Of a stretch of DNA of 49,445 nucleotides, positions 42,546 through 49,445 are shown in pieces. The notes under the pieces were generated by a model. It was not told the DNA's origin. It did no database searches and worked only from the letters and a program-made list of their open reading frames with translations. The stretch lies in NCBI RefSeq assembly GCF_014696105.1, contig NZ_JACJPO010000043.1, positions 1 through 49,445 on the forward strand, given 5' to 3'. Position 1 is the first letter of the stretch, and each line of letters begins with the position of its first letter. This DNA is from Microcoleus sp. FACHB-1515 (GTDB lineage: Bacteria > Cyanobacteriota > Cyanobacteriia > Elainellales > Elainellaceae). Made by a program: the position numbers and the translations under genes.

Positions 42546-43055
42546 ATGAATTATGTAATTGCTGTGTTGCCCGATCGCATTCAGGCAGAAGCAGCGTATT
42601 CCGCCTTGGAAAAAGAAGGTCTGCCGATGGAGCAGGTCAGCATTTTGGGCAAAGGCTATAAAAGCGCCGACGAATTTGGCTTGATCGATCCCAATCAACC
42701 CGCTCGCAAACAAGCTGGCTTGCTTTCGTTCTGGCTAATTCCATTTGGGTTTGTGGGCGGCTATCTGTTCAACGTCTCGACGGGTTTTAACTTGGTTGAG
42801 TCGGTCGGGGCGATCGGCAATCACCTGATTGGCGGTTTGCTTGGTGCGGTGGCGGGCGCGATGGGCAGCTTTTTTGTGGGAGGTGGGGTCGGTGCCTCGG
42901 TTGGCAGCGGTGACGCTTTGCCCTACCGCAATCGCCTCAATCAAGGTAAGTATCTTGTTGTAGTCAGCGGTGCGGCGAACATCACGACCAAGGCAACGAG
43001 CGTTCTGCGACAGTTTAACCCCGAAAATCTTCAGGGCTACGCGACGCAGGGCTAG
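42546..43055 (+). CDS. GSP17M-like small membrane protein
   Basis: A 169-residue protein opening MNYVIAVLPDRIQAEAAYSA, a ferredoxin-like alpha/beta unit similar to the general stress protein 17M domain, followed by two glycine-rich membrane stretches (FWLIPFGFVGGYLFNV and NHLIGGLLGAVAGAMGSFFV) and a beta-rich end (KYLVVVSGAANITTKA). ATG 42546 is chosen because AAGAAGG lies just upstream; a longer frame begins at 42468. Function unknown; the family name reflects only induction under stress in Bacillus. Confidence 0.75.
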   Translation: MNYVIAVLPDRIQAEAAYSALEKEGLPMEQVSILGKGYKSADEFGLIDPNQPARKQAGLLSFWLIPFGFVGGYLFNVSTGFNLVESVGAIGNHLIGGLLGAVAGAMGSFFVGGGVGASVGSGDALPYRNRLNQGKYLVVVSGAANITTKATSVLRQFNPENLQGYATQG

Positions 43056-43123
43056 CCATTCGATCGCCGCTTGGTGTATGCTTTGTAATTCTGGATTGCT
43101 CAATGCCCCCGAACGTCCGCCCC

Positions 43124-43843
43124 ATGAGTCAAATTCCCGACACGCTTGAAGATGCGATCGAGCAGGCAAAACAAGCGACGCAAGCCGCACTTGCCGATGG
43201 TCTAACTCGGCTTCAAGTTGAGCTTGTCTTTCCGGAACTGAAGATTTTGCCGATCGCGGAACAGTTTATTCCCGCTTTTGCCAACATGGGAAGTGAACTG
43301 CGCGTGTTTTTTCCCGATGCGGGTGCGGCAGCTTTGGCGCGGCGCGATTGGGGCGAGCAGGCTTATTCGGTGCGCGGCATTGGTGAACTGAAGGCGCAAA
43401 TTCAGCCGGAAGAAAAATTGTTTATTTTTGTTGAGCCATCCGCAGTTGAGGTAACGCAGGTTGAAGAACTGTGTAGCCAGGCAGCAGAACGCCCTGTCGT
43501 CATGCTCAATCCCCGGTTGGAAGATATTGGGGCAGTCGGCATTGGCTGGACAGGGCGGCAACTGCGCGATCGCTTGCTCAATACGTTTGAGTCGTGCTAT
43601 TACCTCAGACCGCTAGAGGGCGCGGCGATTTTGCGCTGCTATCCGCAGCCTTGGCAAGTTTGGGTGCAACGAGAGACGAGCTACGAACTGGTGGCCGAAG
43701 AACCACGCCGACCTGTGGGCGAAGCGCTAGAGGCGATCTTGGCGCAAGCCGCAGGGCAAACAGAAGCAGGAGCGCCTGTCGCTCCACCAAAACAAGGCTT
43801 CTTGGCAAATTTGCAGCAGTTTATTCGAGCTTTAAGTCAGTAA
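43124..43843 (+). CDS. DUF1995 family protein
   Basis: A 239-residue soluble protein with the DUF1995 pattern: MSQIPDTLEDAIEQAKQATQ, LQVELVFPELKILP, LRVFFPDAGAAALARRDW, and EEKLFIFVEPSAVEV. The family occurs in cyanobacteria and plastids, and one plant member (LPA3-like) assists photosystem assembly; whether this holds here is unknown. ATG 43124 fits the family start; an ATG seven codons earlier (43103) is possible. It stands after the GSP17M-like gene on the same strand. Confidence 0.82.
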   Translation: MSQIPDTLEDAIEQAKQATQAALADGLTRLQVELVFPELKILPIAEQFIPAFANMGSELRVFFPDAGAAALARRDWGEQAYSVRGIGELKAQIQPEEKLFIFVEPSAVEVTQVEELCSQAAERPVVMLNPRLEDIGAVGIGWTGRQLRDRLLNTFESCYYLRPLEGAAILRCYPQPWQVWVQRETSYELVAEEPRRPVGEALEAILAQAAGQTEAGAPVAPPKQGFLANLQQFIRALSQ

Positions 43844-44042
43844 AGCTTCTGCGTAGATTTAAGCATCGGGTGCGTGTTTTTTGGCTCTCTCTGAGCGAGG
43901 CAAGGCATAATCGTAGTATTACGACACATCAACCTCTGCTGTTAATTTTGAGCAGGTTGCTGTCCTCGTAATCGTTGAAGCTCGCAATTGCGAAAGATCG
44001 ATCGCCATTTCATTCACTGATAGATAGTAAGAGGCGACTAGC

Positions 44043-44798
44043 GTGACCAAAGGTCGGCGCATTGTAATCGGAGATGTACACGGACACTACGACGGCCTGA
44101 TGCAGTTGCTGATGGCGATCGCACCGTCCGCCGAGGATGAAGTGTATTTTTTAGGCGATCTGATCGATCGCGGCCCCAAAAGTTTTCAGGTCGTGAGCTT
44201 TGTGCGTGCAAGTGGCTATCGCTGCTTGCTGGGCAACCACGAACAGTTGCTCATCGATTCGTTTCCCAACGGCAACATTGCTCCCAACGCCCTTCACGCT
44301 TGGTTGCACAGCGGCGGACAAGCGACCGTTGCCAGCTATGACGAGCCGGAAGTGCTGCTCGATCATTTGGAATGGATGCGATCGCTGCCTACCCATATCG
44401 ACTTAGGTGACTACTGGCTGGTTCACGCGGGCGTACATCCGCGCCTGCCGTTGAGCGAACAGAGCGTGCAGGAATTTTGCTGGATTCGCGAAGAGTTCCA
44501 CAGCAGTCCACAGCCCTACTTTGTCAACAAAACAATCATCACAGGCCACACGATCACGTTTACGCTGCCCAATGTGCCCGCAGGCGCGATCGCTCAGGGA
44601 GCAGGCTGGCTCGACATTGACACCGGAGCCTATCATCCCAAGAGCGGCTGGCTCACTGCCTTGGATCTAGACAATCAGCAGGTCTATCAAATCAACGTCT
44701 TTCAAAATACGCAGCGCATCTTGCCATTTGTTGAAGCCGTCGTGCAGATTAACCGCGACAAAATTGCCGCCCGCCGTCGCCAACTGCTGCAACTGTAA
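44043..44798 (+). CDS. PPP-type metallophosphoesterase
   Basis: A 251-residue protein phosphatase or diadenosine-tetraphosphatase-like enzyme. Metal motifs are complete: GDVHGHYDG, GDLIDRGP, GNHE, VHAGVHP and TGHTI. It begins with GTG, preceded by AAGAGG. The fold is shared by Ser/Thr phosphatases (PrpA/PrpB type) and Ap4A hydrolases; sequence alone does not decide. Upstream are 200 bases with no gene. Confidence 0.9.
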   Translation: MTKGRRIVIGDVHGHYDGLMQLLMAIAPSAEDEVYFLGDLIDRGPKSFQVVSFVRASGYRCLLGNHEQLLIDSFPNGNIAPNALHAWLHSGGQATVASYDEPEVLLDHLEWMRSLPTHIDLGDYWLVHAGVHPRLPLSEQSVQEFCWIREEFHSSPQPYFVNKTIITGHTITFTLPNVPAGAIAQGAGWLDIDTGAYHPKSGWLTALDLDNQQVYQINVFQNTQRILPFVEAVVQINRDKIAARRRQLLQL

Positions 44799-44829
44799 AC
44801 CCAGAAAAAAGAAATTTTTAGATTAATTC

Positions 44830-44865
44830 AGCGATCGATGCCGCTTGTGGCAGACCTCGATCGCT
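44830..44865. terminator. hairpin between convergent genes
   Basis: AGCGATCGA at 44830-44838 pairs with TCGATCGCT at 44857-44865 around an 18-base loop that has a small inner hairpin (GCC/GGC). It lies between the convergent phosphoesterase and secreted-protein genes. No T-run follows, so a terminator role is tentative. Confidence 0.4.
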
Positions 44866-44892
44866 CTAGTTTGAACAATGTAGGTTGAAAAA

Positions 44893-45306
44893 TTAATTCC
44901 AGCGAATCACAGCCTGCCGCAGAATTTCGCGATATCCGGGCATCTGCGTCACGGTCAGCACAGAACCTCTAGTTGTGTTGCGGGCAAGAATGTAGATTGT
45001 ATCGCCGTTGACCGCTTCAAACGAGTCGCGATCGTAGTCTCGCAGCGGCACCCGAATCGCATTGCCGTTCCGCTTGTTCACGCCCACGTAGGTATTCGGC
45101 AAGTCGCCGCCGCAAATATTCACCCAGTAGTCTCGCGTTTCTGCGGCTACAAACATACTTTCTTCTGGGCGGCAAAAATTGCGAATTTGTGATTGGGCAA
45201 TCAGTTCTCCTGATGGCGGAATCGCAACAGCATTGACGGTAGTGAGCGGTGCAACCGTGCTGACTGTGGCGATCGCCCCTGCCATAAATGCGCGGAAAAG
45301 CTGCAT
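44893..45306 (-). CDS. predicted secreted protein of unknown function
   Basis: A 137-residue protein with a signal peptide (MQLFRAFMAGAIATVSTVAP, likely cut near the VNA site) and a small beta-rich mature part that has two cysteine pairs (FCRPEES, NICGGDLP), a possible disulphide-stabilised domain. GGAGAAA precedes the ATG by about 9 bases. I do not recognise the family. Confidence 0.75.
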   Translation of the reverse strand: MQLFRAFMAGAIATVSTVAPLTTVNAVAIPPSGELIAQSQIRNFCRPEESMFVAAETRDYWVNICGGDLPNTYVGVNKRNGNAIRVPLRDYDRDSFEAVNGDTIYILARNTTRGSVLTVTQMPGYREILRQAVIRWN

Positions 45307-45496
45307 GAATTTTCTCCGTGAATTTTCTTGAGTATTAGTCGTCTTGGGTATGAATCAACACCAACCTACACGACTCCGTGAGTAGATCCAAGCGCGATCG
45401 CTCGGCTTCCGAAGAAATTTCACTAAATTGCGATCGAGCCACTGGCAAATTTGTTTAAGATTTATGACAGAGGCCGTTCATTCTAGGAAGCGAAAT

Positions 45497-46258
45497 ATGG
45501 GTTGGTGGTCAAACTGGTTTTCTGCGACAGACGATCGCCCGATCGAGTCAGGCAGCGGCGCACAGGTGCAGATCGAAAACCTCTCCAAGCGTTTTCAAGA
45601 AGGCGAACTCGATCGCGTCGTCCTTGCAAACGTCAGCCTCACGTTTCATCCTGGTGAATTCGTTGTCCTGCTCGGTCACAGCGGCAGCGGCAAAAGCACC
45701 TTGCTGAATTTAATTAGCGGCATCGATCGCCCCACGACGGGCAGTGTCAGCATCGATGGTGTGGCGCTCACCGACCTGGATGAACGAGCAAGAACGCTGC
45801 TGCGGCGCGATCGCATCGGCTTTGTCTTCCAGTTTTTCAATCTAATTCCCACGCTCACCGTCCTCGAAAACATTACATTGCCGCAAGAACTGGCGGGGCG
45901 ATCGACTCAGGCGGCACAGGCGTCTGCCCTGCAACTGCTGACACAGGTTGGACTGGCCGATCGCGCGGCGACCTATCCCGACAAGCTATCGGGCGGACAG
46001 CAGCAGCGGGTGGCGATCGCTCGCGCCCTCGCCCACAATCCGCAGCTTGTTTTGGCCGATGAACCGACAGGCAATCTTGATGAAGAAACCGGCCAAATCG
46101 TACTGGAACTGCTGCTCAACCTGACCCGCAGCGCAGGCAAAACTTTGGTGATGGCGACGCACAATCCGGATATTGCCCGACTCGCCGATCGCGTTTTGCG
46201 CGTACAGGACGGGCAGATTGCTCCGATCGCCTCAACAGTCGAAGAAATCGCTGCCTAA
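45497..46258 (+). CDS. ABC transporter ATP-binding protein (LolD/MacB-like)
   Basis: A 253-residue ATPase subunit. Walker [10 protein letters not shown], signature [15 protein letters not shown], Walker [17 protein letters not shown], the Q-loop in [17 protein letters not shown] and H-loop ATHNPD are all intact. The [16 protein letters not shown] and TGNLDEET wording is characteristic of LolD, MacB and DevA-type exporters. ATG 45497 follows AGGAAGCG; an upstream ATG at 45464 is less well spaced. No permease gene is seen on either side, so its membrane partner lies elsewhere. Confidence 0.92.
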   Translation: MGWWSNWFSATDDRPIESGSGAQVQIENLSKRFQEGELDRVVLANVSLTFHPGEFVVLLGHSGSGKSTLLNLISGIDRPTTGSVSIDGVALTDLDERARTLLRRDRIGFVFQFFNLIPTLTVLENITLPQELAGRSTQAAQASALQLLTQVGLADRAATYPDKLSGGQQQRVAIARALAHNPQLVLADEPTGNLDEETGQIVLELLLNLTRSAGKTLVMATHNPDIARLADRVLRVQDGQIAPIASTVEEIAA

Positions 46259-46366
46259 CGTCCCAGTCGCTTTCCGCTTCTCTAACGCTCCGAATTGTCC
46301 TTGCCCCGTTTCCGTTTGCGTCTGCATCTCGTACCATGAGCTATTGCTCGCCTCATATCGATCGAG

Positions 46367-47569
46367 ATGCAGCTACTTTGCCTCAGCAACGGACATGGAG
46401 AAGATGCGATCGCCCTGCGGATTCTACAGGCTTTGCAGCAGCGATCGCCCAATGCGAAAATTGCCGCTCTGCCCATTGTGGGAGAAGGTCACGCTTTTAC
46501 CGATCACGGAATTGCGATCGTCGGTACGGTCAAGCCAATGCCGTCGGGTGGATTTATCTATCAAGATGGGCGGCAGTTTGCTCGTGATCTGCGTGGCGGC
46601 TTGCTGAAGCTGACCTTGGCGCAGCGAAAAACCGTGCGGGCTTGGGCAAAAGCGGGCGGCGTGATTTTGGCAGTCGGAGATATTGTGCCGCTGCTGTTTG
46701 CCTGGATGAGCGGTGCGCCCTATGCCTTTGTGGGAACGGCGAAATCGGAATACTACCTGCGCGACGAAGTGGGACTGCTGCCGCGCCCGACTTGGTTTGA
46801 GCGAATGGAAAGCTGGTCAGGCTCGGTCTATTTGCCTTGGGAGCGGTGGCTGATGCAGCGATCGCACTGTCGCGCCGTGTTTCCGCGTGATTCGCTGACC
46901 GCTCAAGTGTTGCAGCGCTGGCCGATTCCCGTGTTTGACCTGGGCAATCCGATGATGGACGGCTTGGAAGCACCTGCCACTGAACCTGTCGATCGCGATG
47001 GCCTCACCTTCGTTTTACTGCCCGGTTCGCGTCCGCCGGAAGCTTATCAAAACTGGCAGCGCATCCTGGTTGCAGTGCAAGCGCTGATCGATGCGCGGTT
47101 GGGAAGGTCGCTGCTGTTTCTCGGTGCGATCGCGCCTCAACTGGACTTGCAGCCGCTCAGTGCTTCCCTGATTGCACAAGGATGGACACAGAATGAGGAT
47201 TGCTTTACGCAGGGCAAGGCGACGATCGCCCTCAGCCAAACGCACTATCGCGACTGTCTGCACGAAGCGGATTTTGCGATCGCAATGGCGGGAACGGCAA
47301 CTGAACAGTTTGTCGGCTTGGGCAAACCTGCCTTGACCATTGCCGGAGAAGGACCACAGTTTACGCCGAAGTTTGCCGAAGCGCAAACGCGCCTGCTGGG
47401 AGCATCGGCCATTTTGCTACAAGACCCGCGCCAAGCTCCGAAAATTGTGCGATCGCTGCTGCAAGACCCCGATCGCCTGCATCTAATCGCCGAAAACGGA
47501 CGCCGCCGCTTGGGAGCAACGGGAGCCGCCGATCGCATTGCTGAATGCTTGCTCGATCGCTTCGCTTGA
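46367..47569 (+). CDS. lipid-A-disaccharide synthase-like protein
   Basis: A 400-residue GT-B-fold protein of the lipid-A-disaccharide synthase-related family found in cyanobacteria (TIGR03492 type). Motifs are LSNGHGEDAIALRIL at the start, PIVGEGHAFTDHG, the glycine-rich VILAVGDIVPLLFAW, LPGSRPPEAYQNW and the donor-site AMAGTATEQFVGLGKPALTI. True LpxB transfers glucosamine in lipid A synthesis; the members in cyanobacteria are divergent and the substrate is uncertain. It begins 109 bases after the ABC ATPase gene on the same strand; both could act on the cell envelope, which is inference. Confidence 0.85.
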   Translation: MQLLCLSNGHGEDAIALRILQALQQRSPNAKIAALPIVGEGHAFTDHGIAIVGTVKPMPSGGFIYQDGRQFARDLRGGLLKLTLAQRKTVRAWAKAGGVILAVGDIVPLLFAWMSGAPYAFVGTAKSEYYLRDEVGLLPRPTWFERMESWSGSVYLPWERWLMQRSHCRAVFPRDSLTAQVLQRWPIPVFDLGNPMMDGLEAPATEPVDRDGLTFVLLPGSRPPEAYQNWQRILVAVQALIDARLGRSLLFLGAIAPQLDLQPLSASLIAQGWTQNEDCFTQGKATIALSQTHYRDCLHEADFAIAMAGTATEQFVGLGKPALTIAGEGPQFTPKFAEAQTRLLGASAILLQDPRQAPKIVRSLLQDPDRLHLIAENGRRRLGATGAADRIAECLLDRFA

Positions 47570-47594
47570 TGAACCGATGCGCCTCACGCTGAAT

Positions 47595-48638
47595 TTAGTT
47601 CAGCAAGTCGCGATCGGGGCTTGATGCGCTTTGAGCCAACTGCGCCACGAGTTGAATCAGCTCAGTCGGTTGTGCCAGCTTGTGCAGATGTGCTTCAAAG
47701 CCAGCGCTAAGTGCCTTTTCTCGATCTTCTTCCAAATAGGCAGTGATGGCGGCAGCGGGAATATGGCCGCCCTGAGCCGCTTCGATCGCCCGAATTTGTC
47801 GAATCAAGCTGTAGCCGTCGCCATGCGGCATCCGAATGTCGCTCACCAGCACATCCGGATGGAAATGCTCGATCGCCTCTAGCGCGGCTGCAACGCTTGC
47901 GACTGCTCGAACGCCAACGCCATGCGCTTCCAGCACAGCCGTGAGAAATTCGCGAATATCCGCTTCGTCCTCCACCACCAGCACCTGCAAACCATCTAGC
48001 GACTGGGGCAGAGGCGATTGGGGCAGTCTGGCTGCGGGTCGAATTTTTTCGAGAACGGAGGGTACAGTGGGCAGAGCAACCTGCGGTTTGCTCAAGCCGT
48101 ACACGCCGATTCGCAGCGTTGCAATTTCACCATCCGCATCGTGGTCGATCGCAATTTGCCATTCCGTCAGGAACGGATTGCCGCCGCGTGGACACAAGTG
48201 AATCTGCCAAGTTTGTTGTCCGTCATTCTGGGCAAGCTGATCGAGCTTGGTGTAGAAAACTGGTCGATCGCTTTCTGCCACATAAACAGCCAGCGACCGC
48301 CCTGCTAAATAGCGCGGTGGCACGTTGAGAAGCCTCGCGATCGCATGATTTGCTTCTAAAATTCGACCGCTGGCATCGATCACAAGATAGGCGATCGGAG
48401 AATTTTGAAACAAATCGTAATAATAATGGCAGCGATCGGTAAGCTGTTGGGTCTGCTGAAGAAATTCTTCTTCGACGCTTTCTGCGATCGCTAAATTGGT
48501 CTGCATCTGCTCGCAGATAACGTGGAGATCTTCGAGCACAGTATCAATTTTCTGCCAGGCTTCCGTATCCTTACTTTGCAGGGCGGCCATCTGCTGCCGA
48601 ATTGTTTGAAAATGCAGTCTTACTTGATCGTCATTCAT
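47595..48638 (-). CDS. PAS-receiver protein
   Basis: A 347-residue protein with no kinase domain. An N-terminal coiled coil (1-70) is followed by a PAS domain (FQNSPIAYLVIDASGRILEAN, about 75-185), a Pro-rich linker and a C-terminal receiver with VVEDEAD, Asp267 in LVSDIRMPHGDG and the lysine of HLHKLAQP. This order is the reverse of most PAS-bearing regulators. It may modulate signals from a separate kinase. A 17-base tandem repeat lies upstream. No partner kinase is adjacent. Confidence 0.88.
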   Translation of the reverse strand: MNDDQVRLHFQTIRQQMAALQSKDTEAWQKIDTVLEDLHVICEQMQTNLAIAESVEEEFLQQTQQLTDRCHYYYDLFQNSPIAYLVIDASGRILEANHAIARLLNVPPRYLAGRSLAVYVAESDRPVFYTKLDQLAQNDGQQTWQIHLCPRGGNPFLTEWQIAIDHDADGEIATLRIGVYGLSKPQVALPTVPSVLEKIRPAARLPQSPLPQSLDGLQVLVVEDEADIREFLTAVLEAHGVGVRAVASVAAALEAIEHFHPDVLVSDIRMPHGDGYSLIRQIRAIEAAQGGHIPAAAITAYLEEDREKALSAGFEAHLHKLAQPTELIQLVAQLAQSASSPDRDLLN

Positions 48639-48733
48639 AAACAGTTTTTGTCATGTTGCCGATCGATCGCAATCTACCAAGCATTCCAGTCGTTCTCGCG
48701 CCTGGCGGCACAGCGAGTCTTCAGCAGTGGATC

Positions 48734-48767
48734 ATTTATTAGTTTAATCAATTTATTAGTTTAATCA
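48734..48767. repeat. 17-bp tandem direct repeat
   Basis: ATTTATTAGTTTAATCA occurs twice in direct succession (48734-48750 and 48751-48767), continuing three further bases into a third copy. It is AT-rich and lies about 100 bases upstream of the PAS-receiver gene. It could be a short duplication or a pair of binding sites. Confidence 0.85.
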
Positions 48768-48793
48768 ATTGCCTACGATCGCAAAGCGATCGC

Positions 48794-49027
48794 TCATTCC
48801 TGCAAATCTCGCTCTAAATACAAATTTATAAATTCTTCTGCTGCGGCTTCGTTAATTTGCCTAAGTGCTTTGAAAATTTCGCTAACCGCTTCAGCAAGCG
48901 GATCGCTACCTTCGTTTACCCATTGATGGACAGTCGATCGATTGATTCCCATTGTGACGGCTAAACGATTTTGGCTGATGCCGTAATTTTGCAAAACTTG
49001 CCTCAGTGCTTTCCCTGCTTTTCCCAT
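48794..49027 (-). CDS. XRE-family transcriptional regulator
   Basis: A 77-residue helix-turn-helix protein: GISQNRLAVTMGINRSTVHQ is the HTH, and the acidic helical tail (AEEFINLYLERDLQE) may mediate dimerisation. Two palindromes of the form GTTTGTAA-N-TACAAAC lie in the 109-base divergent region between it and the gene at 49137, so autoregulation and control of that gene are likely. The set resembles a small regulated pair, perhaps a toxin-antitoxin-like or stress locus, which I cannot confirm. Confidence 0.88.
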   Translation of the reverse strand: MGKAGKALRQVLQNYGISQNRLAVTMGINRSTVHQWVNEGSDPLAEAVSEIFKALRQINEAAAEEFINLYLERDLQE

Positions 49028-49064
49028 GCCTCAAATCTTGTCAGAGGCTCATAACCAAGTAAAT

Positions 49065-49080
49065 GTTTGTAACTACAAAC
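49065..49080. promoter_or_regulatory. candidate operator 1 of the XRE locus
   Basis: GTTTGTAACTACAAAC, a 16-base palindrome imperfect only at its centre. Its centre is 43 bases, about four helical turns, from that of the second site, so both lie on the same face of the DNA. It is 38 bases upstream of the XRE start codon. Confidence 0.75.
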
Positions 49081-49106
49081 GAAAAATAGACTGATAGCGG
49101 TAATGA

Positions 49107-49124
49107 TGTTTGTAATTACAAACA
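49107..49124. promoter_or_regulatory. candidate operator 2 of the XRE locus
   Basis: TGTTTGTAATTACAAACA, a perfect 18-base palindrome, shares its GTTTGTAA and TACAAAC halves with the first site. It ends 13 bases before the ATG at 49137, where a bound repressor would block transcription or translation start of that gene. Confidence 0.8.
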
Positions 49125-49136
49125 CGAGGTTAGACC

Positions 49137-49367
49137 ATGACCGACAATTCTAAGGAGCAAGAACAGGAATTGCTGGATTTCGCTGCAAGCGCAGACGGCA
49201 AGCAGTTCAATAAGGTGATTTTGGTCGGTGAACCGGATTGGGTGGCGCGATCGATCCATAGTCTCCACGCCCTCGGATTTGCCGACTCTGCCCTGTGGAC
49301 ACCTTTACTGCCAACAAAAAATCCCGGTGAAGTAGACCTCTTGCATGAATCAATTAGCCATAGCTGA
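49137..49367 (+). CDS. small protein of unknown function, possibly altered at its 3' end
   Basis: A 76-residue protein, MTDNSKEQEQELLDFAASAD with an acidic N-terminal helix and a mixed C-terminal part (VILVGEPDWVARSIHSL). GAGGTTAG precedes the ATG. I do not recognise it. It is divergent from the XRE regulator and has an operator just before its start. Its last 17 bases overlap the apparent stop region of a transposase on the other strand, so its C-terminus may have been created or cut by that insertion. Confidence 0.6.
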   Translation: MTDNSKEQEQELLDFAASADGKQFNKVILVGEPDWVARSIHSLHALGFADSALWTPLLPTKNPGEVDLLHESISHS

Positions 49368-49445
49368 CTCAAAGTTAACGATACCCGCCAGTAGGTGGAC
49401 TCGGCGCGTGAAATGCCGCCGCCGATTGCGATAGCGCTCCGCCAG
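49351..49445 (-). CDS. partial transposase C-terminus (window edge)
   Basis: Reading the minus strand from the window edge gives LAERYRNRRRHFTRRVHLLA and then GIVNFESAMAN before a TGA at 49351-49353, 30 residues in all. The RYRNRRRxF...LLAGI-NFE pattern is what I expect at the C-terminus of IS5/DDE_Tnp-type transposases of cyanobacteria. The rest of the gene lies beyond the window, so the family cannot be confirmed. Confidence 0.5.

Noticed and set aside
45497-47569. ABC ATPase and lipid-A-disaccharide-synthase-like gene as a dedicated lipid export operon
   Set aside because: They are adjacent on one strand, but there is no permease gene and a 108-base gap, so the link is too weak to call.
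1-49445. CRISPR arrays, tRNA and rRNA genes
   Set aside because: No regularly spaced repeat series, cloverleaf or rRNA signature was found on either strand by reading; a covariance-model search would be needed to exclude small RNAs.

Overview
The window is cyanobacterial chromosome. The evidence is the very high density of the HIP1 octamer GCGATCGC and its core CGATCG inside and between genes, an NDH-1 ndhF/ndhD pair of the NdhF1/NdhD1 type, a Ycf34 protein, and several small proteins or DUFs I associate with cyanobacteria. The base composition and the wealth of multidomain sensor kinases suggest a filamentous or Leptolyngbya-like lineage, but that is inference. I see no rRNA, tRNA or CRISPR array.

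Layout. 1-2380: a GntR/FadR-type regulator, an SGNH esterase and a YqgF-like nuclease. 2385-18302: a 16-kb block coded entirely on the minus strand and devoted to signalling. In transcription order it holds a sensor kinase (707 aa) overlapping a single-domain receiver; a protein joining a histidine-kinase phosphoacceptor (DHp) domain to an intact EAL c-di-GMP phosphodiesterase; a Cache-HAMP-PAS hybrid kinase; a giant 2195-aa hybrid kinase with about five PAS and five GAF domains; the decayed tail of a lost hybrid kinase; and a receiver-kinase protein. The kinase genes are joined by ATGA stop/start overlaps. 18704-27495: a conserved protein of unknown role, a Ser/Thr-kinase-WD40 fusion behind ycf34, a CCA-type tRNA nucleotidyltransferase, a small basic protein, an aldo/keto reductase, a Rieske protein with an export signal, an M23 peptidase and a C-terminal processing protease. 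28135-31953: ndhF and ndhD, separated by a terminator-like hairpin. 32094-37621: a small membrane protein, an HDAC-like deacetylase, a small acidic protein, a CheY-like receiver and DNA polymerase I. 37755-39599: a probably frameshifted small membrane gene, a PIN toxin with its partner, and a HAD phosphatase. 39638-43055: a group that may relate to envelope or stress (DUF2231, DUF2993, hemerythrin-like, GSP17M-like). 43124-49445: DUF1995, a metallophosphoesterase, a secreted protein, an ABC ATPase, a lipid-A-disaccharide-synthase-like protein, a PAS-receiver protein, and an XRE regulator divergent from a small unknown gene with two palindromic operators between them. The window ends inside what looks like a transposase.

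How it fits together. The most unusual part is the kinase block. Several kinases that could exchange phosphate lie beside a phosphodiesterase carrying a phosphoacceptor helix pair but no ATP-binding domain of its own, so phosphorelay control of c-di-GMP turnover is a plausible reading. The block has also been remodelled: one hybrid kinase survives only as its C-terminal tail, still overlapping the start codon of the next gene. The two-operator XRE locus is the clearest regulatory structure in the window.
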